From Nomia melanderi (lineage: Eukaryota > Arthropoda > Insecta > Hymenoptera > Halictidae): a stretch of DNA of 64,000 bases. The first letter of the stretch is position 1; every line of letters begins with the position of its first letter. Below, in pieces: positions 53,244 to 62,690 of this stretch. The notes below the pieces were generated by a model. The model made no database searches. It was not told where the DNA came from and saw only the letters and a list, made by a program, of their open reading frames with translations. Location of the stretch: assembly GCF_051020985.1 (NCBI RefSeq), contig NC_135010.1, positions 11,964,001 to 12,028,000 on the forward strand, read 5' to 3'. A program made the position numbers and the translations under genes.

Positions 53244-53325
53244 ACCACGGCCGGCCGATCGGTATGCGTGTCCAAGTCGCACTGATTGGCCGCTCGGTGG
53301 ATGCTCCTTTTTCCTATAAATATGC

Positions 53326-53352
53326 CGACTGGTACGGTAGTTCTAGTGTTAA
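53326..53352 (+). mobile_element. Family C end fragment
   Basis: GACTGGTACGGTAGTTCTAG then TGTTAA: the terminal 27 bp of C without the rest. Directly followed by an F-like segment. Confidence 0.8.
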
Positions 53353-53462
53353 AAATGTATCGATATAATCACCGACGCTCGCGATTTTACTACCTGAACT
53401 TTAATCAGCATTCAACGTGTTAACACTCTGCGGGTCCGAGTAACATTGGCATCTTGTTGATT
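53350..53462 (+). repeat. Family F fragment, diverged
   Basis: ATAATCACCGACGCTCGCGA, CTACCTGAAC and CAACGTGTTAACACTCTGCG parallel F units at 23.9 and 24.4 kb. The first half of the unit is missing. Confidence 0.65.
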
Positions 53463-53672
53463 TATTTCATTTTGCACTCGAACCGGTGAATAAAATGGGG
53501 CAACCGCTTAACTCCAACTTTTATACGCTCAGGCGTGAAAGTTTGTCATTGTAACTCGAAAGTTACGAAATACATTCGTATAGAATACATTGTTTATTCG
53601 CATTCATATTTATTAATGTTGTACCGCGTAGATTTTGTTATAATCATAAAGAAAAATTCGGCTTATAGAGGG

Positions 53673-53860
53673 TTAACCCCTTGCCCTATGATATCTTTCT
53701 CAACTCTGATCGATACGGCTGCTTTCTGATGAATAATTTATTAGAAAAAGCGAAAAATTCCAAGCATATGTCATGCCTATATTTCCTTTTAAGTGTAACA
53801 ATTGATTAGAGGAATAATGTTTAACTCGTATGAACTGAGCAATATATATATATCTATAGC
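53673..53860 (-). mobile_element. Family D MITE, reversed, one end lost
   Basis: TTAACCCCTTGCCCTATGA, then reversed D interior (CGATACGGCTGCTTT, ATGTCATGCCTATATTTCC, AGAGGAATAATGTTTAA). The palindromic end is not present. Confidence 0.85.
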
Positions 53861-53886
53861 GAAATACAGAAAATGAAAATATAATA

Positions 53887-54040
53887 TTAACCCCTTGTCC
53901 TACGACAACCAGTGAGACTCGCGATGAAGATTTCTATACTAATTTAACGTTTGAGACATAATTCGAGATATATATATATATCCGTTGGATTATGTTGAAA
54001 ATCTTCACGACGAGTCACTCGTCATAGGACAAGAGGTTAA
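53887..54040. mobile_element. Fold-back D element
   Basis: 154 bp between TTAA and TTAA with the D left end on both sides in inverse orientation: CCCCTTGTCCTACGACAACC at one, GTCATAGGACAAGAGG at the other, each with its palindrome and GATGAAGATTT/AAAATCTTCAC. The D right end is absent. Confidence 0.9.
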
Positions 54041-54929
54041 CATTACATTCCCTTCATTTTCTGTATCTCGCTCTACGAAATTTACCCGGCGTTCAACGCG
54101 TTAAAATTCGAACCGCGCGATTCCGCGTCACGCAGCGAATGCATAGTGGAGCCGAACAGCGCGAAGAAACGCGCCGTCGGTGTTTAGAACGGATGTAAAA
54201 AGCCCCGAGCCTCTCGCGGCGAGCCGCTATGAGTGACACTACTCGCACGGATCCTCTCCGAAGTGTCACCTGAAAATAACTCACCATTGCTATTCTAGTA
54301 GCACGCATACAAGTGCACGGGCGCAGCGCCACCAAAGTCCTCGTACGCATTTAAATCAAGGCGGACTCCTCGAGGGCAACTCTCCGGCATCGAAGCCGGG
54401 GCTTCAAAGCGAAGCAACGGACTTTCTATCCGCGCGCGTTCTCCGCGGCAGAAAACAATTAAAATGCGCGCACGGGATGCTTCGCGGGCTCGGCGAAATC
54501 GCGACCGCTCCTCCCCTTTTCCTCCTCCCTCCCTCCCTACGATGCCTCCTTTCCCCCCTCGCCGCCGCGGCGTTTCCTTGCAGCTTTATCTCCTTTTATT
54601 TCGCCGTTCGTCCTGTTTCTATCCGCTCCCCTCCCGTCTTCCTTCGGCGTTTTTTGCTCGCCGACGGCCCGATTTATCGGTGCCATCTCTCGAAGCACGG
54701 AAACGCTTTCTTGCGCCCGTCGGCAGCCGTAGAAATTGATAACAACGTGTCGATCGCCGGATCGCGCGCGTCCCGACGTTTCGACGTGTCCACGCTTCGC
54801 GGGCAGCTTGTTTGCATCGAGAGTCTGTCTGGATTTCGGTCGGCCGAGTCTTGCGCGTCGACGGATTATTGGGAGATCTAATTAGATTACGAGAATGTCA
54901 GGGGTCTGTGGTTGTTTCTGATTTGCTGA
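54041..54929. other. CpG-rich block
   Basis: 54.1-54.85 kb is CpG-rich with pyrimidine tracts. An acceptor-like TTTCCTTGCAG ends at 54,582. Plus frames 54,464-54,739 and 54,477-54,881 overlap in different frames without domains. Nothing called. Confidence 0.5.
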
Positions 54930-55149
54930 TTAACACTGAAACTACCGAGCACTTCGACTTTTGAATATTTCTCTATAGAAACTCCAAGAGCGCATCGGTT
55001 CGGGCTTTAATTGATTTACAATTCAATTTGCGTAGTGCTGAATGAATTTCTTTAATAATTTCTCAGAAACATTTGTTACCTTTCTAATGATTGCGAAAAG
55101 GAGACATCAGGCATCGGTCATTTGACCCCTTTGGTAGTTTTAGTGTTAA
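54930..55149 (+). mobile_element. C2 variant TTAA MITE
   Basis: 220 bp, TTAA both sides. CACTGAAACTACCGAGC at the left; palindrome GGTCATTTGACC then CCTTTGGTAGTTTTAGTG at the right. Ends resemble C, but the interior is different (TTGCGTAGTGCTGAATG, ATTGCGAAAAGGAG). Confidence 0.85.
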
Positions 55150-55226
55150 CACTTTGCATTCAACGTTTTCTGATGAGATATAGGTGATATCGTTCGAAAC
55201 TAATTTAACGATAATTCATAGATAGA
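55146..55226 (+). mobile_element. Family A left fragment
   Basis: Shares TTAA with C2: CACTTTGCATTC, then CAACGTTTTCTGATGAGATA of the A left third. No right end. Confidence 0.8.
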
Positions 55227-55415
55227 TCAACCCTTAGCACTCCAGAAGTTTTCCACCGGAAATATTCAATATTTTCTAATAAGACAGAGATGACATTTTC
55301 TTAGATCTATTTTTAGATTTATTTTTCTTTCAATATTTCGTACATGCATTATATCAAAGTTTTGCTGTGTCGAATCATTTGGTGATTTAGAGGTGCCTGG
55401 AGTGCAAAGGGTTAA
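55227..55415 (+). mobile_element. Family A MITE, shortened
   Basis: 189 bp between TCAA and TTAA. CCCTTAGCACTCCAGAAG and CTGGAGTGCAAAGGG. The left end is closer to B's right end (CCCTTAGCACTC), the interior to A. Confidence 0.85.
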
Positions 55416-55484
55416 GCAACGGAGGTGTTTCATTGAACTATTCCACGCAGCAACGCGAAGTTTCATCTAAACTATTAAACATTC

Positions 55485-55543
55485 AACTTCATAGTTTTCT
55501 TATATCGAATCGTGAGTCACCTCTCGAGTGCAAAAGTTAATCG
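55485..55543 (+). mobile_element. Family A right fragment
   Basis: TTCATAGTTTTCTTATATC, palindrome GTGAGTCAC, CTCTCGAGTGCAAAAGTTAA. The left part is absent. Confidence 0.75.
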
Positions 55544-56079
55544 AAGACGCGAGTAGTGTGATGATCATGAAGATTAACGAAGCTTCTTTTTTCTCGATGA
55601 TTCTACGAATTTCGATTTGCGATTTTTCGAGTCGAAGGTTTTCTTTTACAGTTTAATCGCACGCTTGCCCGGTTCTGCCGAGTTAATTTAGCTTTTACGA
55701 AAGATCGCTATCGGAAAGCGAGTATCGTGCGCGGAGCCGAGAAGACGTAGGAACGATAACATCGTTCCGGGAACAGTTTAGAATGCGCTCGGTAAAATGC
55801 AAAACGAAGCCGGGTGAAAGTATACGGAGAAATGGGCCAATGATCTGTCCGGTCGACGCTCCTGAGCCGAATCAATCGATCAATCTTTCGGCGTTCCGAC
55901 TGTTTATGTTTTTCTACCTACCGCGCCGGAATCCACGGGCGAACCGCGAAACTTCGTATCCGAACGCGTCCGTGAAAGTCGAGGCTCCTCCGGTTTCTAC
56001 GGCTGGAAACGCGTCGCTTCCGTTCGACGACGATTTGACGGAGCCCTTCGCGAGGAAATACCGGGGATAATCGTCGATT
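55544..56079. other. Unique stretch
   Basis: Moderate GC. The 95-codon plus frame (55,783-56,070) has no recognisable domain. Confidence 0.5.
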
Positions 56080-56150
56080 AATTCCTTGCCGCACAATGAC
56101 GAGTGAGACTGATGAAGATTTCTAGACTAATTTAACAACAATCGATTTAT
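56080..56150 (+). mobile_element. Family D left fragment
   Basis: TTCCTTGCCGCACAATG, ACGAGTGAGACTGATGAAG. The palindrome has lost part of its second arm (ACGAGTGAGACTGAT). Confidence 0.7.
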
Positions 56151-57289
56151 TCACTACCCACGGATCGAAGCAAACTATTTTGCTATTATCATTGTATTAT
56201 CTTCAAATAAAATTTCCACTTAGAATAGACAATTCTGTTGCATTTCCAAATTCTCAATAACGAAAGTAAACAGTACGCCAACGGATTAATATTCTATCAT
56301 TCCTCTCGCGTCCTCTTCGCTCTATTCTAATTTACTCTATTTCCCTATACTCTACTTCACACAACTTCGCGTCACTTTACTAATCTCCACATTCGTTCTA
56401 CTCTATTTCCCTTCGATCCGCTCGTTCCCATACTTCTCCCCCCTCGAAAAGAATGAATAGCCAATCAATCGGAAATCACCGATGCCCGCGCCATCAAAAA
56501 CGCAACCGTCAATCATCAATCATTCCAACAACACTCCACCCCACGCCGGTAGCCCCTCGCACCGAAACACTCGTATCTACTTACCTCTCTCTCGAACGAG
56601 TCCCCCATTGACTGCGGCCCGCCGATCCAGGGTTAACGCGCGTTAAAGTAAAAGCGTGTCCGCGGGAAACTCGCCGGCCAATTAATCTGCCTGATAATCC
56701 GGCGTGGAGGGCCCCGGCGAACAAGAGAAAGCGTTCGTAGGAAACTCGCCGCGCAAAGGGAACGCATGCTCGAATACATAAATGCAAATAACACGTGATA
56801 CCGCCGCCGCCGCCACCGCCGCCGTAGACGACGGCGGAGCGTGTACAAGTATCGCGGCTAACCTGTTGCGCGTCATTCATTTTGGTACTGATCCCGAGGT
56901 CCACGTTTGTTTGAAAATCAATCCCCACCCAGCCCGCCGGCCCGGCAGCCAGCTGATGAAACTGACCAATATTTGTAACCGGCACCGACCGACCGACCGA
57001 CCGACCGACCGACCGACCGACAGACCGACCGGCCGGTCGAAACCGGGTCGGGATCACCCAACCCCCTCTGCGCCGCCCCCGCCCCTCGACGAACCGGCGA
57101 ACAAAAAGTCATTGGGTCCCGTCTGCCCGCTCACGGGACACAAAGAGTTATTAGCCGCATGGAAATTCGATGACGAGCGCGGGAACGCTCGTCACCGTCG
57201 CGATTATCGGAGATTCGGGGCTTCCCCGTTTTTCCTGCTACCCTTTCTTTCCGAATTTTCGAATTTCTATGTGAATCACGGTGTTCGGG
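56151..57289. other. AT-rich, then CpG-rich stretch with CCGA microsatellite
   Basis: 56.15-56.55 kb is AT-rich. 56.55-57.25 kb is CpG-rich with CCG triplets (about 56,800-56,825) and a CCGA run. The frames 56,581-57,057 (-) and 56,782-57,294 (+) arise from these repeats (Arg-Ser-Val-Gly and Asp-Arg-Pro-Thr periods) and are rejected. Confidence 0.55.
56985..57034. repeat. (CCGA)n microsatellite
   Basis: About ten CCGA units with one interruption. Confidence 0.95.
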
Positions 57290-58010
57290 ATTGAGTTTGG
57301 AATTTGTGGGTTTTGGATGACGCGGTTTTGGAGGATGGAGGTTTTTTAGGGTTGTATGGGTGATTTTGGAGACAATGGTGGATGGAGGAAGATTTTGTGT
57401 TTGAGGGTTCGAGAATTTGGTTTTGTAATTTATGTGTCATTTAGAGGAATGATTATTGGGAATTTTCGATTTTGGATTATACTCTGCTGGTTGGAGATTG
57501 GAATGTGTGGATTTTGGATGTGTTTTTGGAGGGTGGAGATCTTGTAGTGTTGTATGGATGATTTTGTTTGTGTTTGAGGGTTCGAGAATTTGGTTTTGTA
57601 ATTTATGTAATTTATAGTGATAATGATCGGGAATTTTCGACTTTGGATTATACTCTGCCGATTTGAGTTTGGAATATATGGATTTTAGATGACGCGTTTT
57701 TGGAGGATGGAGGAATTTTAGTGTTGTATGGGTGATTTTGGAGAGTCAATGATGGACGGAGGAAGATTTTGTTTGTGTTCGAGGAATCGAGAATTTGGTT
57801 TTGTAATTTATGTGTCATTTATAGTAATAATAATCGGGAATTTTCGACTTCTTCTGGTGTGAGTTTTCAATACATAAATTTTGAATGTGGTTTTGGAAAA
57901 TGAAGATTTTTTAGACTATTCTGTATAAGATTTTGGAGAGTCAACAACGGAACACAGGGAAGATTTCACGTTCGTGTTCGAGGAATCGAGAATTTGGTGT
58001 TATAACGAGT
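57290..58010 (+). repeat. Tandem array, four units of 170-205 bp
   Basis: CGAGAATTTGGTTTTGTAAT-type words lie at about 57,411, 57,584, 57,789 and 57,988. Units contain ATCGGGAATTTTCGACTT and GGTGATTTTGGAGA. G/T-rich on the plus strand. Non-coding. Confidence 0.93.
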
Positions 58011-58343
58011 GAAAGGTTTTTTGGAATTTGTGTTTGACGAAGGGAGCGGTATTCCGTTGTTTGAGTTAGATTAGACGCTCTGTGTGTTTCTACTGGAAAA
58101 CTGCCTACCTTGTCGAAGCCGGAGAACACGCGATGCGAAGAATAGACACCCTTGTCCTGCGGGTAGACCCGGTCTTCGGGATCCCTCGAGCAAATACGGT
58201 CCATCGATTTCGAGTATCACTTTCGAAGTGTCCGGAAATGTGTCCTTCGTAGCCTGAAACCGAACGTAGAATTTTCCAGTGAATAGAAGTGCTTGTTAAG
58301 AACCACAGTGCGAGCGTACATATGTAGCGAGGTTGAAACAATG
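58011..58343. other. Unique stretch, nothing recognised
   Basis: About 330 bp. A minus frame crosses it from the array (57,941-58,204) and has no recognisable domain. Confidence 0.5.
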
Positions 58344-58562
58344 TTAACCCTTTGCACTCGAAAGGTGACTCAATCACCATTCGATATAACAAAACTACAA
58401 AATGTTATATATAATATTATGTTTCATCACATCAATATGTAAAATATTTATATAAAATACCTTCGTTTCTTAATTTACGTATTTCTCATTAGTTTCCAAA
58501 TAATGCCGTTTAGGAAAGTGTCGAATATTTCTAGTGGAAAGCTTCCGAGTGCAAAGGATTAA
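58344..58562 (-). mobile_element. Family A MITE, reversed
   Basis: 219 bp, TTAA both sides. CCCTTTGCACTCGAAAGGTGA with palindrome GGTGACTCAATCACC; other end TTCCGAGTGCAAAGGA. Immediately followed by the repeat also found at 2,916-2,988. Confidence 0.93.
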
Positions 58563-58628
58563 AAGTTCTCTCATATTCCTAATTACTATAAACTTTCAAA
58601 GAATATATTATAAACACCTACAACTAAC
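58563..58628 (+). repeat. Dispersed repeat shared with 2.92 kb
   Basis: AAAGTTCTCTCATATTCC and GAATATATTATAAACACCTA; ends at the TTAA of the following C element, as at 2.9 kb. Confidence 0.85.
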
Positions 58629-59041
58629 TTAACACTAGAACTACTAAGCATTTGATACGATTGAAATTTAATGGCTATGAATATGTAACAATAGATTATT
58701 TCAGGTTTCTTCAGACATTCATCATATTCAAGTGAATATTCAACGCTTCGAAGATAACCCTTTGCACTCAGAAGTTTTTCACTAGAAATACTTTAACATT
58801 CTCTGATGACACGAAATCGATATTTTACGAAACAAAGTCGATGAGAAATCATGCGTACAGTGAGGAACTAAGCTATTCTATTCGAATATTTCTCAAAACG
58901 ATGCATTATAGGAAATATAATATTAAACATCAATTTCATAGTTTTACTGTGTGAAATCAAGTGAGAGTTACCTCTCAAGTTAAGGGTTAATAGCAAAACA
59001 GAAAAACCAGTCATTTCACTGGTACGGTAGTTCCAGTTATA
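58629..59041 (+). mobile_element. Family C element split by a family A insertion
   Basis: Left part 58,629-58,753 (CACTAGAACTACTAAGC to CAACGCTTCGAAG), right part 58,991-59,041 (TAGCAAAACAG, CCAGTCATTTCACTGG, TACGGTAGTTCCAG). The palindrome now reads CCAGTCATTTCACTGG. Without the insert the length would be about 175 bp. Confidence 0.88.
58754..58990 (+). mobile_element. Family A MITE nested in C
   Basis: 237 bp between ATAA and TTAA. CCCTTTGCACTCAGAAG and CTCTCAAGTTAAGGG. Nesting shows that this A copy is younger than the C copy. Confidence 0.92.
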
Positions 59042-60013
59042 AACACTCTTAAAAATCCAGAGTGCTTTCCGATCGTCTTTCCAATTTCCATCAGACAGAA
59101 ATCGCGTCGGGTAAAAAACGATCGCGTTCATCGCGAAAGTTCGCCAGTCGATTTACGCGTGGCGCGGAATAATTGCGACGCACGCACGCTCGCACGCTCG
59201 CTAGGAAATTACTCTGTAAATAAATCGCCCGTGATCGTTCCCCTGTTGGACGCGTTTCCGATCGCGTATATTTAGTGCCGGCCGCGTCTAATTCAGCCTC
59301 GGTTCACCGAAGAATGACTAATTCGACGGCGTCGAGGGACGCGCGAGCCGCCGACGCCGGACATTTCAAAGCGGCGATCGCGCGGAGGGGAGAATTTGAC
59401 CCCTTGAACCGGATAGCGGCCGCGAGCAGAAAGAGCACGCCGAGTATCGGAAGCTTTGGCAGTGGCTCACGGTCAAGCGGATCGGGAAAAAAGTTGCGGC
59501 GCGATGGCGGGCTGCCAGGATTACTTTCGTGGCGTTAAATTAATTTCGACTCACCCCGTGGACCATCCCCGTGTCTTCCTCCTCGGGGCCCGAGCTCGAA
59601 GAAGTTCGAGGAGCGCTGATATTCTAAACATCCCTCGGAGGAGGATTTCCCTTTCGAAACATTCCTCGCCCAGTTCGCCGGGCGACTTCGAAATTTCAGG
59701 GAACTTGGGATTCGAAGATGCATAACTCTAGTAATTTAGTTTAGGGAACGATTTAACTTGCTACGCGTGGATAGTGAGATTTTTGCTTTTAATTTTGAAG
59801 ATCGGGTTGTTGGATTAAACGTTTGGATGATATTTTGTGGATATTTAGCAAAGCGGGAGTGTTGGGTGTGTATGAGAACAAATTAATGAGAGTACTTGTG
59901 TAATGAAAGATCGAAGCGAAACAAAGAAGAATTAGATTTTATGTGAAAAAATGAAGAATTCATCTCTGAAAGAGTTAGTATCATTTACGATGACGTGTAT
60001 GATCGTCGAACAC
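59042..60013. other. CpG-rich to AT-rich stretch
   Basis: 59.1-59.7 kb CpG-rich with short frames on both strands; 59.7-60.0 kb AT-rich. No gene recognised. Confidence 0.5.
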
Positions 60014-60251
60014 TTAATCCTTTGTACTCGAGAGGCGACTCTCGGTGATTCGATACAACAGAACTATGAAGTTGAATATTTAATATTTCGAATTAAAGTT
60101 TGCATTGCTACGTGAAACATTTAGATAAAACACTTCTGTTGTTTCATTTATCTATGGATTATCGTTAACTTAGTTTCAAACAATGTGACCTATATCTCGT
60201 CAGAAAATGTTGAATATTTCCATTGAGAAACTTTCGAGTGCAAAGGATTAA
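60014..60251 (-). mobile_element. Family A MITE, reversed
   Basis: 238 bp, TTAA both sides. TCCTTTGTACTCGAGAGGCGA and TTTCGAGTGCAAAGGA. Full-length interior. Confidence 0.93.
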
Positions 60252-60411
60252 TAAGAGTATTTATCTAATGAGATCACAAATATTGTGTTATTACAGAAAA
60301 ATATCAGAAAATAACATTTATTCGAATAAATTTACTTTGATTTATTTCTCAAAGAATATAGTAAGAAAATTATAATTGATACTAATAAACAGAAGCAAAG
60401 GGTTCAAAGGG

Positions 60412-60557
60412 TTAAAGTCTTATGGAAAAAGAATTCTTTGAATTTGTCGAGTCATTCGTCGAGTCGAATAATTTTAGGGTAATTTCTTTAAGATTCATTA
60501 AAATATCTAATATTATTCTTAGTGCAATATTGGAGCCTACAGAGTTCAAAGGTTTAA
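60412..60557 (-). mobile_element. B2 short element, reversed
   Basis: 146 bp, TTAA both sides. AGTCTTATGGAAAAAGAATT at one end, GAGTTCAAAGG at the other. Matches the 34.3-34.8 kb array units. Confidence 0.92.
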
Positions 60558-61600
60558 CTGATTAACGAGCATGTTATTCTCTTCCGAGAAGCGTACACGC
60601 CGAAGAGGGCGTCGCGCGTTACACAACGAAAAATCAGAGAGGAACTGCCGGTTCCTGAATGAATTATATAACGGGTGGACGGTGAAAAAAAGGGAAAATC
60701 GCGCGACGGGGAAAAAAAGGGGGAAGCTTCGTAGCCGGAAAGGGTCCGGCGCTCGCGCGGAATTCCGTGAAATATGGGGCGTCGTTTCGAGACGCGCGGC
60801 GGTGTTTCTTTTCCCGTGTGCGATCGCGATCATAAATCACGGGAATAGTTTAATTAGTAGCCCAGCCCTTCGGCCGGTCGAGTGTCGCGATACGGGTCAC
60901 GGGGAAAGGAAGGGACACTCGTCGCGAGGAGGGCGGGCAAAGGGCGAGGGTCGATGTCGGGTGGAGTGGGAAAACGGAAGGAAGAATCGCTTAATTCGCA
61001 CGCGCGCGCGCGCGCGCTCGCTTGCGAGCGCTCCGCTCGGATATGTAAATTTAATAACGCCAATTTGGTGTGGGTGCGGAGCGTCGCGCAGGACAGTTTA
61101 CATGTGCTGGCTGTGCATTATGCATGCGTATTGTGTGCACCTGTTGCCCCAAATCAAGGTTCGCCTCTCCCGCGGAAACCTAATGCCGCATAATTGTGCT
61201 TTGAACGCAAACAACGCGGGCGACAACGAAAAAAAAGAAGCCAGGGAGGAACAGGGAGAAAGAGAGAGAGTGAGCGAGAGAGAGGAGGGAGGAAAGAAAG
61301 GGGGTTGAAAAACGAAGGGGGAGAGTGAAACGACGCCGGAGCCACGACTGCGCGTTATCTTGCTCATGCGATATTAATGAGACTCATTTTCATAAATGCC
61401 GCTCCGGCCGGCATTAAAATTTATATTACTCTTAGACTTACTATCCTCTAGCTGGCCGGCGCCCCCCGCGCTCCGCGGGAAATCTGTGTCGCGACGGGGG
61501 CGAAAGCGAGACACCGAGAGGTTTTCCCTCTTTCCCGCGAGCCGCCTTTACGTCGAATTCAATCGCTTCGCCACTTGAATCCGCTCGCGTGTTCGTCGCT
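60558..61600. other. CpG-rich block
   Basis: CpG-dense with an alternating CG run (60,999-61,017) and purine-rich DNA (61.2-61.33 kb). The longest plus frame in the window (60,571-61,308, 245 codons) begins ATG but is Arg/Glu/Gly-rich, ends in the GA-rich tract and has no recognisable domain. I do not call it a gene. Confidence 0.5.
60999..61017. repeat. (CG)n run, potential Z-DNA
   Basis: Nine CG dinucleotides in a row. Alternating CG of this length is the classic sequence for left-handed DNA under supercoiling. Confidence 0.9.
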
Positions 61601-61602
61601 GT

Positions 61603-61790
61603 TGGTTTAGTTCCCTCCTCAAGTTGACACCCTAGAGTTTCTTTAGTTCCCTCTTCAAGTTCACGCTTACCTTAGGGTTTCTTAGCTCCCTCTTCAAGTT
61701 GACACCTAGACCCTGGAGTTTCCCACTTCAGTTCCCTTTCCAAGTTGACACCTGGACTCTAGAGTTCCTTACTTTAGCGCCCACTTCGGG
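61603..61790 (+). repeat. Minisatellite, about 48-bp units
   Basis: TTAGTTCCCTCCTCAAGTTGAC-type units with CCTAGAGTTTC or CTGGAGTTTCC; about four copies with small indels. Non-coding. Confidence 0.9.
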
Positions 61791-61943
61791 CTATCTAGAC
61801 CCTAGACGTCTGCGTTAGGGTTTAATCATTCCGTAAATCGCCGAAGGCTATCGTACTACGTTAGAACCAATTATCCATCGGAAACACGTGTTTTTGAGAC
61901 AGGCTGTTTGAGAGCGCGTCCAAGACGAGGTTCGGTTGACAAG

Positions 61944-62179
61944 TTGACCCTTTGCACTCGAGAGGCGACTCTCAGTCACCGTTTGATTTGATGCAACAAA
62001 ATTAGTGTTATATATTATATTAACTTTCGTAGAATGCATCGATATGTGAAATATTGAAATAAAATAGCTTTGTTTCTTAATTTATGTGTTTTCTCATTAG
62101 TTCGTCTCAAATATCGTCTATGTCTCATCGGAAAGTGTCGGATGTTTCTAGTGGAAAGCTGTCGAGTGCAAAGGGTTAA
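61944..62179 (-). mobile_element. Family A MITE, reversed, full length
   Basis: 236 bp between TTGA and TTAA. CCCTTTGCACTCGAGA, palindrome GCGACTCTCAGTCACC; other end GTCGAGTGCAAAGGG. Confidence 0.94.
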
Positions 62180-62214
62180 CTCGAGGAGTTCGGGATGTTA
62201 CTGTGCGTTGATAT

Positions 62215-62275
62215 AATTCTACTTTGGATTTGTGTTATATCTAAAATGTTACATAAACGTAGGATTAGCAATTAA
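62215..62275 (-). repeat. Family F fragment, reversed
   Basis: CTTTGGATTTGTGTTATAT and CTAAAATGTTACATAAACGT match the reverse of 23,822-23,880. It abuts the 400-bp unit. Confidence 0.75.
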
Positions 62276-62690
62276 TTTTTGGGCGCGCAACACCGAGCGA
62301 AAGGATTTCAATAGCTATCAAAGGAAAAGCTGTACGAATCCAATGATTCTCCGTTCCCAACGGTGAAAAGTGCCGAAGCAAAGGTACGAACTAACGTTTT
62401 ATTGTACCGTCAAATAACACGTTTGAGACGAAGAGTTCCACGAAATCCTGCGAAACTCGGACTTCGTCCAGAAAGGATGAATGTTCCAGGAAGATGGCCA
62501 GGTGGTTCGTTTTCCTTGCAGCGCGGGAACGTTATCGCCAGGTCCGCGTGGGCCGCGGCGCGTAGCGGTCCGATAAAAGCGACGAAAGTAAATCAAGGTG
62601 CAAGGCCGACATTTAGACAGATACTACCTGCGGAGAGGCTCCTTTTGATTCCCACGCGACAGTGACGCCCTGTCATTTTTGGGCGCACAG
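62276..62690 (+). repeat. 400-bp dispersed unit, copy 2
   Basis: TTTTTGGGCGC occurs at 62,276 and again exactly 400 bp later at 62,676, so the copy spans slightly more than one period. The content matches 52,853-53,243 reversed, but starting at another point of the unit. The plus frame 62,363-62,665 (100 codons, Arg-rich) corresponds to the frame in the other copy. It may be a satellite monomer or a piece of a larger element; I do not recognise a family. Confidence 0.9.

Noticed and set aside
56985..57034. Telomere-like tetramer array
   Set aside because: The unit is CCGA, not TTAGG or a relative; it is an ordinary microsatellite.
60571..61308. Longest plus-strand frame, 245 codons, starting at ATG
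   Set aside because: Arg/Gly/Glu-rich translation of CpG- and purine-rich DNA, no domain, overlapping frames on both strands, and the end lies in a GA tract.
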